From Sialis fuliginosa (lineage: Eukaryota > Arthropoda > Insecta > Megaloptera > Sialidae), in the NCBI GenBank assembly GCA_961205875.1, contig OY540817.1, forward strand, positions 7,785,001 to 7,849,000: a stretch of 64,000 nt of DNA. Reading direction: 5' to 3'. Position 1 is the first letter of the stretch. Each line of letters starts with the position of its first letter. Shown here in pieces: positions 22,511 to 35,447 of the stretch. The position numbers and the translations under genes are program-made. A model generated the notes under the pieces. That model was not told the DNA's origin, did no database searches, and was given only the letters and a program-made list of their open reading frames with translations.

Positions 22511-23461
22511 AAATTACTAACTGAAGAATGATTACGCTATGCGGTGGAGATAATATTTTATTTTATTTATTCTATAGCCGAAGGATTAGCATGTCTACAG
22601 TTTATGAACGTCTTTCGAGATAACATCTAAATTGTTTTATTTTATAATGAGGTATTTTAGATACAATACCCTCTATTTCTTATTTCATTTTTTGGAAAAA
22701 TGAATAAATTTTAGTAAATATTAAAACATTAAAAATAATTATATTATTTGATTATGTTTCTAGTTTATTTAATCTACGTTATGCTGTTTAATAGACGAAC
22801 GACAAAGAGAGAAAATTTGGTTCTGGTAGTAGATATAAGGAATCTAATTGTAAGGCAAATAATACAGTATTTTGTAATGACTATAATAATAAATTTAAAT
22901 ATGAGTGCCTATTAAGTGTTGACATAAATTTAAATATTTAAGTCGTCTTAAAAGTTATTTGAAATTACATTATTCACCGAACACAATATTTATTATGATA
23001 TTTAATTAATTAGGTCAACAGAGAATAATGAAATGTATTGAATCGTTAAACTTTTTGTCGCAATCCGCAACAATCGACAGAACTGTCATTTGTTTTCCGA
23101 TTAGTTGTATTTACAAAGGCAGAAAGACAATATTCACTTTACTTTGAACAAATAGTGTATTTCATTTCTCATATTATTGAAACTGAAATATTACCGATTG
23201 ATATATTTTTTAATTTTAATTTTTGTTATTTTCTTATTTGTTTTTCTTCTAATATTTAATGAAAGATGTATCAATTAATGAAAAATTAAGGTGACTTGTA
23301 ACTGTACGCTTTGAAGCTTTATTTGTAGATTTTGTCTAAAACCTTAAATAATGTTTTTCTTTGTACTTTTAAACAAAATTATATATTTTTTCTTTATAAG
23401 CCCATATGACCATAATATTACAGAGATTTAAATTTTTTCTTAGAAAAAATCCCTTATTTTT
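22511..23461. other. AT-rich spacer
   Basis: No supported feature. Confidence 0.4.
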
Positions 23462-24187
23462 TAGGTTTCCGTAGAAAACTAGGAAACCTTATAGTTTCGC
23501 CATGTCGTCCGTCCGTCCTCAAAAATTTTTTTTAGACCGATTAAGATGAAATTTGGTATACGGATGAAGACTGAAAATCCAAAAACAGAAATGATAAGAT
23601 TTAAAAAAAAACATTTTTTTGGACCCCCTTTTCCATAGACTGAAAAGTATATTCAAAAAAAAAAATTCACTTAATCCATCTTTAGATAGGTTTCCTAAAA
23701 TGCAATAAAAAATGTATGACATTTTGATTTTAATCCTTCAGTCACGATATATTTGCGTTCAAAGTCGTGATCAGAGCATCCCCTCCCTCTATTTTCTAAA
23801 CAATCAATATAAAAAATCTGAAAAAATTCAAGAATGTAGCTTTTAAGACCCCCCTCCCATATACAGAAAAGTGAACTCATATTTGTTTTCACTTACCCCA
23901 TTGATTGGGATGTCATTAGATAGGTCTCCTAAAATGCAACAAAAAATGTTAAATGTTCTTATGATTTTAACCCTTCAGTCACGATATATTTGCATTTAAA
24001 TGTCGTTATCAGAGCGTCCCCCCTCCCTAATTTCTAAACTATCTACTTAAAAAATCTGAAAAAAATTCAGAATGTAGCTTTTAATTAGTACTTTCACTGA
24101 AAATTATAACGAACATTGTAGCTATAATAGTTTATAAAAAAAATGAAATAACTCTTGTTTATAAATCGTAATGACTACGGAAACCTA
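23462..24187. mobile_element. Non-autonomous element with 12-bp TIRs and internal duplication
   Basis: Perfect ends taggtttccgta and tacggaaaccta. A near-end gtccgtccgtcc tract is typical of a dispersed insect repeat class. About 180 bp is duplicated inside (23669-23847 and 23890-24085; both carry 'cttcagtcacgatatatttg' and 'attcaagaatgtagctttta'-like ends). Just outside, 'gtgcgtgcccaacacgcac' at about 24193-24211 forms a hairpin and may be the true end. No coding capacity. Confidence 0.75.
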
Positions 24188-24214
24188 TCATGTGCGTGCC
24201 CAACACGCACTTCG

Positions 24215-25065
24215 CCGTTTTATTTTTAGTTAGATTTATATAAAAAAATAAGAAATATTAGAAGTTTTATTTATGTATGTTAATGATGTGCTACATATAT
24301 ATATATTTATATAACAGAAACCATTTTTATCGATAAAAAATATAATATAAAGTATATAAATACAAAATACCAAAAATATTCCATTTTCACAAATTCACAA
24401 AGACTCGGATGTTTTTGATAATAAGATGTTTTTTAATGTGATTCTAGAAACGAATTGTTAGAGAATATCAATATATTTAATATGTAGTAATATTTATATT
24501 TCTTTTCTTGGAATAAAGAATTAAGTTACATTCTATGTATCTCCCCATCCACCTTATTAAATATTATATAATATACAATAATTCAATTTGTTATAAAATA
24601 TGTACATACATATACATATATCTTTGGAAAATTTAATGATAACGCTTGTATAGAATTCTATTTTTATATTTTTTTATAAATAAAAAAAGGTAAAAAAAAT
24701 AAAACCCAACTACGCTTAAATATTTTAAACAAAAAGTTATACGTAATTTGTCTTCAAAAGAAAGAAGTTTCACAGAAAAGGCGTTCCTAAAATTACTTTT
24801 TATGTATCCCTAATTTTTATTATCTTATTTCTGTCCTCTTAATTTAATACCTTTTTGAATTTTCATTTTAGAAAATATGGCATTTTGTGTCTGCAATTTT
24901 ATATATTTTAAATGTTTAAGTACTTAATGTCATATGCGTGGTTAAGACGAATATTTTTACACCTCGTTTGTCAAAATCGACCCAGCAGATTTGGAGTTAC
25001 AGTAGTATAAACATATAAGTATACAAACAAACGAACATAATACTTAACCTCCTTACGTAGCTTGG
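24215..25065. other. AT-rich spacer
   Basis: Nothing supported beyond simple AT-rich runs. Confidence 0.4.
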
Positions 25066-25976
25066 TAAAAACATCTGCCAAGTAAATGCACAGTGCTTCC
25101 TCGTGCTAAATTCACCTAAGGTAGTTAATTATTCAACAATTTAAATAAAAACCGATAGTGTTTATTTAAATTGCCTGGAATTGGTTAACCATTTAATTTT
25201 TATACAATTTTACTAAAATATATTAGCTGGAAATATTTATTCTTAACACGCACCTGAATATTTTTTCTTATATTATAATTTTTTGACAATTTCAATCTTA
25301 TGCAAACGTCAAAATAACATTTAAAACGTCAAATTGACATTATAACGCCAAAATGACATTTAAAACGTCAAATTGACATTTAAAACGCCAAAATGACATT
25401 TAAAACGTCAAATTGACATTTATAACGCCAAAATGACATTGAAAACGTCAAAATGATATTTGAATGTTCAAGCAAATATCAATATAGAAAAACAGAACAC
25501 GAATTTTTAAAATAAATTGAGATAAATCTTTGTAAGGGAATATTTTACAACAATATTTTACAAGACCCATATTATAGGAAATTTAATGCTCTACAAAAAT
25601 ATTCTATAAAATTTTCACGTAACATGTGTCGTTCTCAAGATATCTTAAGAAAATAAATATTTTGGGATGTCACCCCTCCCCCTTACACACGATATTGATG
25701 ATTTTGAAATGGGACCGTCCTTAAGCCAGACCCAACCATCCAACCAAGTTTCAATAATATCGGTTCAATGGTTCATGAGTTATGTGTGTGACAAGGATTC
25801 AGAGGACAGACGGACACACGGACGGACAGACAGACAGACACGGAACGAAAAGTGTTTGCTTTGACGTGAAACGGATAAATCAATTTAAAATTTTGAAATC
25901 GGAGAACATTTTTTTTGTCTCAATCTGAAATGATCACAAAGCTTCTCGTATCTTCGATATTGCGAGGAAGCAAAAT
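25066..25976 (+). repeat. Repeat family A, copy 4 (longest copy, about 911 bp)
   Basis: The fullest copy. It opens with 'aaaaacatctgccaagtaaa', has subterminal 'tgcttcctcgt' facing 'gcgaggaagca' at the far end (an 11-bp inverted pair), and ends 'attgcgaggaagcaaaat'. It contains a 20-bp minisatellite absent from other copies, then the shared 'ttcatgagttatg' block, a gaca-rich tract and 'gtgaaacggataaatc'. No protein is encoded, so it is a non-autonomous dispersed element. Confidence 0.85.
25304..25462 (+). repeat. 20-bp minisatellite inside family A copy 4
   Basis: Eight units of about 20 bp. Two forms largely alternate: 'aacgtcaaattgacattt' and 'aacgccaaaatgacattt'. The first contains the palindrome 'gtcaatttgac' on the other strand. 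Other family A copies have a single unit here. Confidence 0.9.
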
Positions 25977-27045
25977 ATACACGAATCAGAAACAATCGAT
26001 TATAAAAATCTTTAATTAATTACTAATCTCTACTTAAAAATTGATCTGTATATAATCTTCGAAAATATCTCATCTTTCGTTCTTATACTCATTTTCCAGA
26101 TTTTCAATTACGGATTTTCATTCCACTCTTTCGTGTTTTAGACCCTAACTGTAGAATATTAATATAACCAATTAGATTTCAATTAGCAGTATAATTATTT
26201 CTTGAAGATTATTTACTGCTAATGCTCTTAGTTTGTAATTATGTCTTCGGGCGGTGGTTTCATTAACAAATGTTTTCTCAGCTCGGGAGATCTAGCGTTT
26301 ACCCCTACCTTCCGCTCAATAGTTAAATAACTCGATACAGGGGACTTTATTAAAGATTATGTTGACATTGATGTGATGAGATTTCAATTATTTTATCTTT
26401 AATTTGTTACAAAAACTCTGTAATGTTTTAGACACCTGTATGATTGATTGTTCGTTTTTCTTTACGAATATGACTTGACGTATTATAGAACAGAGTTTCT
26501 CAATATTTTTTAACAATACATATTTTTTTATATATACTTAATGGATAGATGAAACGTAAGAAAATGTATCATTTATATTAATAAACCGCTAAAGTGCAGA
26601 GCTTGTAATATCTCCTATGAGTTCATCACTCAACTGATTTTTATATAATATAATATTATAACTGAATAAGAACTCCAGGAATAAAACTGTCCATCGAAAA
26701 ATAATGTGTGAAAACATATCCTTAGTGAGAGTGAATTATAACTGAAATATATTTAATTTTCACAGTTAAGGCGTTGCATCTAATGCATTAATTAATTTTT
26801 GACAATTTTTTTTATTGGCTTAAATGATGTAACAACATCTTAAAAATGATATTTAAAAGGAATTGTAAACCAATTTTTTTTTTTAATTTTTAGAGCTCGC
26901 TTTCCCAAGTGTCTCTGAACGAATGAGACAACCTAGATTATGAAAATGATGAAAAATGAGTTATAATGAGTATATGGTAATGTAAAGGGGCACCGTAATT
27001 CGGTTCTCTGCAAAATAAGCAACCGAAAACCGCCAAACCGACATA
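25977..27045. other. AT-rich spacer
   Basis: No gene or repeat boundary recognised. Confidence 0.4.
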
Positions 27046-27052
27046 GATTTTA

Positions 27053-27176
27053 AATCGAAATACACACGATTTTTATAAACAATTTTGTTTTTTTCGTCCC
27101 AAACTCAATTTTTTGTTCAAAGTGATACAAAATTTGCAAAAATCGATATTTTTTAATAATCGTGTGTACTTCGATG
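27053..27176. repeat. Imperfect hairpin, about 124 bp
   Basis: 'atcgaaatacacacgatttt' at the left faces 'aatcgtgtgtacttcgat' at the right. Probably a short MITE remnant. Confidence 0.5.
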
Positions 27177-27449
27177 GGAAAACTCAGGTAAATAATGAGA
27201 ATTTTTTTGTTCTGGATGTTGATCCATGAAAGTTCTATTTTCCGCTGTGGAGAATTTTACAAAAAAGATGCACTCAGTCAGTGTAACAACGCTAAAATCA
27301 CCATTTTGTTTTATTTTTCATTAAAAAAATTTTTTCTGTATGTTTTGAGACAGACAACCCTCCAAATATCATTTGATTTATTTTTTCATTGTTCTAAAAA
27401 AAATTCCTAAAAAAATACTCATTTTCCGAAGTAACGAATACAAACTTTA

Positions 27450-28369
27450 CAATTGAATCTTGACTATTAGCAAAAATGAGAACCAATTTAAGCTGAACAT
27501 AATTTACACAATGTTTTGTACTATTTGTATATTTTTATTACATTCTAATATTGAATTACATATTATTGAAAAAATACGTATGTGTAATGAGTTTTACAAT
27601 TTTCTTGTGATTTTGGCTTTATTATAAATATACGTAAATTCCTAATTTATTTAAGATTTTTCTCACTATTACTTTGGGAAATATAAAAAACTTTAACGAT
27701 TATTTTATATAAAATTCCAAACATATATCTAAATACATATATATGGTTAGATTTGGTTAGGTAACATTTCGACATCCACTCAGACTGTGCCGGGAAAACT
27801 GGCTATTTATAAATAGTATGAATAATATTTTTATTTAGAATTTATAGTTGAAAAGAACACTACGAATAAGAAAATATGAATGCTAATTTTTAATCAAAAA
27901 ACTTTATGGTTTGAGGCGATAAAAGTTATCTGAAACAACTGAAGAAGAATTATTGATTTGATTCTTTTTATTATTGTTTTTGACATATTCAAACGGAAAC
28001 TTTGCAGAGATAATACTCTTCAGTTTTCACAAAGAGAGAATATATAGGTATATTTATGTATGTTAAATTATTCTTCAAAAAATGTCATTGGTTTTAGAAT
28101 AGGGAATACTTATCCGATTTATAAGAATACACATACTACTTTTTATGAACAATGTTCAGTATTTTATGGTTAAAAATCAAGAGAGATGACTTTTAAATTA
28201 AAATAGATTGCAATTTTATCTTCTTGTTGGTACATTTACAATCAAACGCGGTTTTACTTGAAATGAAAGACTTAAAAAGTTAAATGTATCTTTAATCATT
28301 TATATTAAGTCCTTTCACTGAGAAAGGGTTAATTAAATAATCTTAAATTTAGACGTACTTTCAGTCAGG
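27450..28369. other. AT-rich spacer
   Basis: No supported feature. Confidence 0.4.
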
Positions 28370-28520
28370 GGCTTAAATCGGAATTTATTTATGGTTCGGG
28401 TTCGGTTTGGGTTCAAACATAAATTTCGGTTCGGGTTTGAGTTCAACATGTTGCAAACTATTTGGGTTCAAAAACCTTTTTTTAATAGGGTTCAGGTTCG
28501 GGTTTGGGTTCAAGTTTGTA
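28370..28520 (+). repeat. Degenerate 'ggttcgggttt' repeat
   Basis: About ten loose copies of gggttcggg/ggtttgggttc with AT interruptions. It is strand-asymmetric, with G and T on the plus strand. It is not the insect telomere unit TTAGG. Confidence 0.6.
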
Positions 28521-28729
28521 ATTGAAAGAAAATTCTTTTTTTCGAAAAAAAAATTATAATTAACAAATAAAATATTTTCTGAAGAAGAAATCGTTTATCT
28601 CAAACCATTTATTTATGATTTATTTATTCATTTATAACAACTTTTAATATCATGTTATTTAAATTTAGTTAATTATAATTCACCTAAAATCCTTAAAGTA
28701 GGTAAATTTTATCTCACCGGACAAGATAT

Positions 28730-28960
28730 CGTAAGAATGTTCCAAACCATGAGAAAGGGGGCAGAAACAGACGTCACGGTGTGTAGAGGTGGTGGAGAGA
28801 AACTGTAGTCGGAATGGGGGCGCTAGAAAATTCCGGAGGTAGGATAGATAGTAGTAAGAGAAACGGAACCGGAGATCGGATTTTCGAGAACAAAAGAGCG
28901 AACGTTGCAGATTATGCTTATGCGTAGTCGAACTGTTTCTTACTTACATATCGAAAGGTG
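28730..28960. other. G-rich, low-AT block
   Basis: About 230 bp of purine-rich sequence ('gggggcagaaacagacgtca', 'cggaaccggagatcggat') in AT-rich DNA. No open frame or inverted ends. Candidate regulatory or transcribed block. Confidence 0.25.
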
Positions 28961-29366
28961 TGGTAGCTTAGATGTGCAGTGGTGGGGTTTTGAGAATGCA
29001 TGCACCACTTTAAAAAATTAATATGATTTAATTGTAGTTATCAACGCAATCATATTTTTTAATTATTTAAATAATAAATTAATAAATTATTTTTCAACCA
29101 ACAATAAGAACAGTTTTTACTTTCTTATACCCATATTATATGAAATATACATATAAGATAAGTAGAGTAAAGTTGGTTTATATGGAACACCATTCTTGTT
29201 TTAGGTAATAAAACAGGTTTATTGTTTAAAATCAACCCTTATTGGATAGAAAATTTAATCTTTTAACGAGATCGACCAGGCTGAATTATAATTCTTAAAT
29301 GAAGACAAAATAAAAATAAAAATCAAAAGTCTAAAACAACAGAATATCAGCCTCTTCAAAAAAGTG

Positions 29367-29398
29367 CGTATATTATGAACCAGAGTGGTTCATAATAC
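29367..29398. other. Near-perfect palindrome
   Basis: 'attatgaacca' and 'tggttcataat' flank a 3-bp spacer, and the arms extend to about 15 of 16 matching bases. It could be a small cruciform, a MITE relic or a protein-binding palindrome. Confidence 0.6.
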
Positions 29399-29679
29399 AC
29401 GCTTGTTACCATAATACATGAATATTTACATTAGGTGGTTAAAACATTTGTTTTTAAATTGTATTTTGTTGTTTTTATTTCAAAATTATTTGTCGCCACT
29501 GTAAAAAATAAGCAGTGGCGTGGCATGATGGAATATACCGTCAAAACCTCCATAATAGGTACCCCATTTAGTGGGCATCATCATGAAAATTTTGTACTAA
29601 AAATTATTTTTGTGGAAGTGAATAGTTATGAAGTACGATTCTGGTTAATTATTACACTTTATAGTCGTTCTCCATAATA

Positions 29680-31740
29680 TTTAGTAGACGGATTTGAAAT
29701 TATATATATGTATATCACATATAACACCTCATGTACACGAAGTACTCAATTTATAAAAATTATTTAATATTAACTTTATGCATGTGCTGCCACTGTATGA
29801 ACATTGAACATCTACATATATGTTGATAAGATTTAGAGAATAACTTCGAAGGATTTGTATAAAATGCAGTGGTGTAAACACAATTGCAGATATTTGTCTT
29901 TGTAAACGAATAGACTTATTATTGAATTCATTTTTTTAATAGTAACTTTAATTATTATTTCAATGCTTTTATTTGTTAATATTTCTGCATATCGATTATT
30001 CTAAAATTAACTTCATTATAATAATATTGCAAACGGACAAAAAATAATCTAGCTTTCCTGATACAAAAGGATAATTTTACGTACCTCGTGTGGGCGAGTG
30101 TATACTACTTATGAAATGCAGTGCATTTTTACTCAGGTTAGTGTTTATTTTTTTTATACATCTGTTTTGTTGCATTTTTATGGAGTCAGAAGCAAAGGTT
30201 TAAACGATCATACAAAGTATATGAGATTAAGTAAATTCTCCTACATAATTAACTTCTCTCTATTGTTTCCATTTTAATCAAAAACCTAATCAACAAGAAA
30301 TCCGTTCATATTTTTAAAGAGACTCTATCGAGCTCATACGAGGAGTTACTTTTGTTTACACACCATTGTCTAACACGGAATAGAATAAGGAGCTTAGAAT
30401 TACCCTTGGATATAGATGATAGAACATACACAGTACATATGGTAGGCAGTCTTGTTCCCTTATACAGTGACGGAACGCAGGGTTTAATTTAAGAGGGTAT
30501 GCACTTATAAAAATTTGAAAAAATCATTTTTTAGGAGGGGCTACATTTATTTATTTTTTTGAGGCGTACAGCGCAAGAAATAAGGAAGAGTGATATACGT
30601 TCTGTTTCAAGTTACTATTTAACGCAAGATTGAGGATCCCTTTATGACCAGAAGTAGCATCATAATTCAATAAAATAATTATAAAAGCATCATTTAAAGG
30701 ATTAATTTTTGTTAAAACTATAAAAATTAACCCCCGAATAAAATATTTCTTTTAAATATTAAAATCTTAGTTTTGAAACAAGAAAATATTTATTTCGCCA
30801 TATTTAAATATCTATTTATATTATATATTACCCAAACGAATATTTCTAATAATAACGAAACAAATTAATCACTTCAAAAAACCATTGATATAACCATAAA
30901 ACAGAAATATATGTTAATATCTAACAAAATCCTAAATGTTATGCTAATGTAAACGTAACGCGAGTAAACGTTGTAGTCGTCATCAAAAATATAACGCACT
31001 TCGAGCGAATCTAACAGAGACATGCATATGGTAGTGTAAGTCCACTGAGAGAGTAAGAGCGTTATGTATTTGTGAAGACAGTTTTATCTTCCTCGTTCGG
31101 CTCGCCTGAGTTTACCCGAATGAGCGTTTCACTTCCGAGCGGTGCGCCTAAAAAAATATAACTTACAAAATTTAATAAAAGTACAAAAATCAAAACAGCA
31201 AATATAAAATGCCGAAACAGTACATATATTTTTTTAATGTCACCGAAAAAATTGTAACGAGAAAAATAATTTTATATGCATTTTTTTAAAGTATACATAT
31301 TCTGAAAATTGTCTCACAATCAGTTATAGTAAATTGTTTTGATAATTTCTATTTTTTAAGAGCGCTTGAATTAAAAAAGGTATTATAAAAGGAAAAAAGG
31401 TTCAAAACACTGCCATTTTGTGAAAAATAAAATAAAATAAAACGGGGACGTACAATATTTATTTATTTTTTTCGATAATCCATCCCGAAAATTTCGATGG
31501 GACAATGGAGAAAAATATTTTTTTTGTTGTCATATCGAGGTTCATAACTTTGTAATTGTTTAATATTTTTCAATAGAATATATACTTAATGTAATGTTGT
31601 CTATCCGATCCTAAAATAATTAGTTATACCTGTAAAAAAATTCCCAAACATTGAGCATTTTTTTAAATCGTCACATTGGTTTTCCTCCTTAAACATTTTC
31701 CAAGTTTCAGGACCCACCTCTACTCTAGAAGTAGTTCCAA
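29680..31740. other. AT-rich stretch with short moderate-GC patches
   Basis: A patch at about 31030-31150 ('cgttcggctcgcctgagt') has more CpG. Otherwise only chance frames and AT-rich sequence. Confidence 0.35.
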
Positions 31741-31990
31741 CACTGTATATAGTATTTAGTTAGTGTGGCAGCTGCCATAATCTCCTCCTCATGACAATGA
31801 ACGACAGCGAGATAATCCTGGCGTAATGCTGAGGAGATGCCGCCGCCCCCACACACATGGTGCCTTTATAGAAATTAGTTTTTATTTACAACAGAGCGGG
31901 GATCATTAGCTAAGCGTCTAATCGTACTAAGACTACACTTGGGATTATTTTTATGGAATTGTGACGTGACAGGCATACCTATTGTAATGA
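31741..31990. other. Lower-AT block, candidate enhancer
   Basis: About 250 bp, non-repetitive to the eye, with 'gatgccgccgcccccacaca', 'ctttatagaaattag' and 'ttatttttatggaattgtga', that is, several TTAT/TTTAT homeodomain-like cores. Function inferred only. Confidence 0.25.
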
Positions 31991-33150
31991 TTAGTAATTA
32001 TTGCGATATCTTGGAAGTAATGGAACTACTTTTTACACTCTTATAAGGTATGAAATACGTACATATGGCCGTATAAGAAAGTGTTGTTAAACCGATTTTT
32101 ATCGAATTCGTGATTTTGATGAAAATAACGATAATAATAATATTTTTTATTGTTTCTGACCAAAAATATTGGTGGTACAATACGTCAATAACAGAAAAAA
32201 ATCATAAAAATAAATAAATAAAATTACTATTACAAGCACTGAGCATCTTTTAAATACATTTAAAAAAAAATTTTCTTGAGATATGTATGCTGGAAGAGTT
32301 TTTACAATTTTGTTAATTAAATACTTAGGTGCTCTTTCATAAAAATTAGTTTTGTGGTACATATATTTCATAGTTATGTTTTTTTTTTTATGTTAGTTTC
32401 TGTTGATATATATTTAAATAGTTCTGTTGCATATATCCCCCAAAGTGTCAGTAATTTATTACTTTTGAAAACTGAGGTTTTTCAAATCGGTTCAATAGTT
32501 TTTGAGTTTACGCGTAACAAATAACTAGACAGGAAACATTTTTATAAATTATCAAAATGAATTTTATTGTTTGCGTAAAACGTTACATTGATTCAAAAAG
32601 CCTAAAATATTTAAGATTAATATTATGTAGAAAATATATTTAATATAAACATGTAAAAATAAAACACTTTGTACTTTTATCCGTATAACTTATACAAAAA
32701 CATAAAAACCTTTGTCTGCTTACGTATGTGGGCATATATATGTGAGTATATATTTGGAAAGATTCTTTGCACATTTATTTTTGATCTTGGTCCATGAAAG
32801 AAAGAATACAAAAGCTAATATTAAGAAATAAAGCGGACGTTCTTGAGTTGGAAAAGGAATTAAATATACCATTTATCTGGTAAGCCGAACAAGAATTGAT
32901 TTAAAAGCTATTCGAGTGCAAAGAAAGGGGGATTATGCCAAATTACACACCCGAATTCCAACACGTAATGAAAGTAAACGAAAAGCCTAATATTATCTTT
33001 ACGATATCAAATCAGAACGATTTCTTATATGTTTAATCGATTTTTAATAATTGTATAAAATTTGTTTTGTATATTTTAAGTTCTATCTTGAGAGTTAATA
33101 CAAAGAATCCAGAAAACGTAGGTATTTCTTAAAAAAATGAAACTTATATC
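31991..33150. other. AT-rich stretch with family F debris
   Basis: 'ggccgtataagaaagt' at about 32066 and 'cgaattcgtgattttgatga' match the family F start, inverted relative to each other. No gene seen. Confidence 0.4.
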
Positions 33151-33264
33151 TATACTCTATTTCATTTAAGAATGCAGTGGTTGCCGGGATTTTGACGGTA
33201 CGAATCGTGATTTTACTGTCAAAAACCACGGCAACCATTGCATTCTTAAATTAAATAGAGTATA
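33151..33264. mobile_element. 114-bp hairpin MITE
   Basis: The arms run almost end to end: 'tatactctatttcatttaag' and 'aatgcagtggttgccg' at the left face 'cggcaaccattgcattctta' and 'aaatagagtata' at the right. Each arm is about 45-50 bp with a short centre. No coding capacity. Confidence 0.85.
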
Positions 33265-33940
33265 GTATAGTAATCGTTATATTAATTAATAATTAATATT
33301 ATTATACATGATGACTTATTTGGGTTACTACCAATAAAATTTGAAAAGAAAGGAAGAGAAATTTTAAGTAGTCCTTTTTTCTTTATATGTAATAAATATT
33401 AAATAATAACAATAACATTTTTTGTAATTATACCCATTTATTTTTTGTTAATATACAAAAATATGTAGATAAAATAAATAGTATTTATATGACTGAGTCA
33501 TAATGTATTTTATTAATAAAATAAAAACGCCATTCTATCGTTATTATCCTAACCATCGCAATAAAAACATTAGTGATATTTATTAGATTTTTGAATTATG
33601 TGACGCATTGTTATAAAAACGAATATAAGAAAAAATAAAGTATATTAAATAGGATTTTAACCAACAGAAAATTGGCCATTAAAGCAATCGGCTTTCCCAA
33701 AAAGTCTTTTGGTGTAACTATACATAGATAAATAAATAAATGCAGTAAATGTTTATTTGAATTATAGGCATATAAATTATTCAGATAAGTAACGATAAAA
33801 ATTCCAACTGACAATAAGCATTACCTTCTATGGTAATTTATCATGTTCTAAGAGCACTAGAACCGATTCGCCATAAGGACAAACAAAGAGAAACTATAGC
33901 GGATGTTTGGAAATAAATCAATGGCCATTATAAAAAATAA
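33265..33940. other. AT-rich spacer
   Basis: No supported feature. Confidence 0.4.
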
Positions 33941-34155
33941 CTATTTTGTTTTCATTTCCTGTGAAAACTTTTGCCCGGTTTTGATTCTTTCCGGGAGGGA
34001 CTGTTCGCAACTTTTCCAGATACTGTTATTTATGCTTGTTCTTATTTATAGATAAATTGGATGTGCTTCCAGATGTAATTTACGTCCAACTTTCCGGTGC
34101 TCTCTGTTTTCAACTGTGTGCGATTTTAGACAAGATGACTTGATCAACTCGAGGA
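33941..34155. other. Lower-AT block, candidate regulatory sequence
   Basis: Contains 'tttgcccggttttgattctt', 'ccgggagggactgttcgcaa' and 'tttccggtgctctctg'. No repeat ends seen and no open frame. Confidence 0.25.
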
Positions 34156-34690
34156 CGAAGATTAGAAATGTCTATATATTTTTATTGATACATTTTATTC
34201 TTTTCTGTCTGAATTTTCTTATTTTATATATTATATGTTTTGTGGAACAATTTTTTTTTATATTGAGATAAAAAAGGCAGACTTATTTAATCAACGCCGT
34301 GTCGGTCTGTCTGTCTGTCACAGCTTTCTAACTACTGAACCGTACGACCTATTGCTGATATTTGCTATAATTATAATACATAAATAGTATATAATGTAAA
34401 CTTTTGAACTATATCATACTTTTTTCAGCCTATTTGACTATCCCCTAACCTCTTCATAATTTCACGGAATACTGGTTAAGAACCACTGGTGCAGGTTGTA
34501 TATTTCAGGTACAGTTTACCTGTCATAGTAAAGTTAATCTTATTCTATTTAATACCGGGTAGGTAACATTAAATAGCAATCTATATATTAATACGTGAAC
34601 ATCAAAAATTGTCGTACGTTTTTTTTAGTATTTATTATAAAAGGAGGTGAATGAAACTTATATCATTCGAAAGAAACTGTTTCATAGATG

Positions 34691-34897
34691 TGCCCAAAAA
34701 AAATTATGTGTGTATGTTGCCGTTAAGGCAGGTAAAATAAAGTTAACATACACACATGATTTCCCCTCTCGCTGTTTGTTTATTTCCTCTCGCATCGTCC
34801 AACAGCATAGCAATACTCCTAGCGCCACCAAGTGGCAAAAATAACATGTGCATAAAAAAAATCATGTGTGTCTGTTGCCGTTAAGGCAAGTAAAATA
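34691..34897 (+). repeat. 50-bp direct repeat, 157 bp apart
   Basis: 34691-34740 and 34848-34897 share 'atgtgtgt', 'tgttgccgttaaggca' and 'gtaaaata' with few changes. Between them 'aacatacacacatga' is inverted to the first copy, so the first copy can also fold back. Confidence 0.75.
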
Positions 34898-35447
34898 TTG
34901 ATCGAATTTCGACCATAGATGATACTAGTATAATTTATTATAAAAAATATGATGATCAAATTTAATTAAAAGTAATCAATGAAAAGAACAATATAAATCT
35001 GTATATAACAAAATGTAAATACTTATCAGATTTAGTCGTATGAGTATTTTACAATGTATGTACTTATATAGAAAACAGAATTCTACACTCATTACACTTT
35101 ATTAAATAATAATGTTGAAGAAATAATGTTCTTCGTAATTGTCTTGCTTAAATCGTTCCTGTAGAAAATATATGTTGTTTATTTCATTAAGCCAAGAGGG
35201 TACTTCTGAGACCTCTTAGTTGGGATCACACCCCCGTACTGTTTTCGCACAGAGGCTGTCAAACGTTTCTAAAGAGTTAATGTTTTAGTTAAGTATATTT
35301 TCATATATAGATACTATATACTAGAAGTTTTGTTAGCTCCTTTATAGTACCAGATAGCAAAACAATGTAATTTGACACTTGTTTCGACTTCATAAAAATT
35401 TTGAGGAAACGACCTTTTAGTCCACCAATATATTAACTTAATTTTGA

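Noticed and set aside
25304-25462. CRISPR-like array
   Set aside because: Units are contiguous without spacers, in an animal genome, inside a dispersed repeat.
28370-28520. Telomeric repeat tract
   Set aside because: The unit is not TTAGG or a close variant and is highly irregular.
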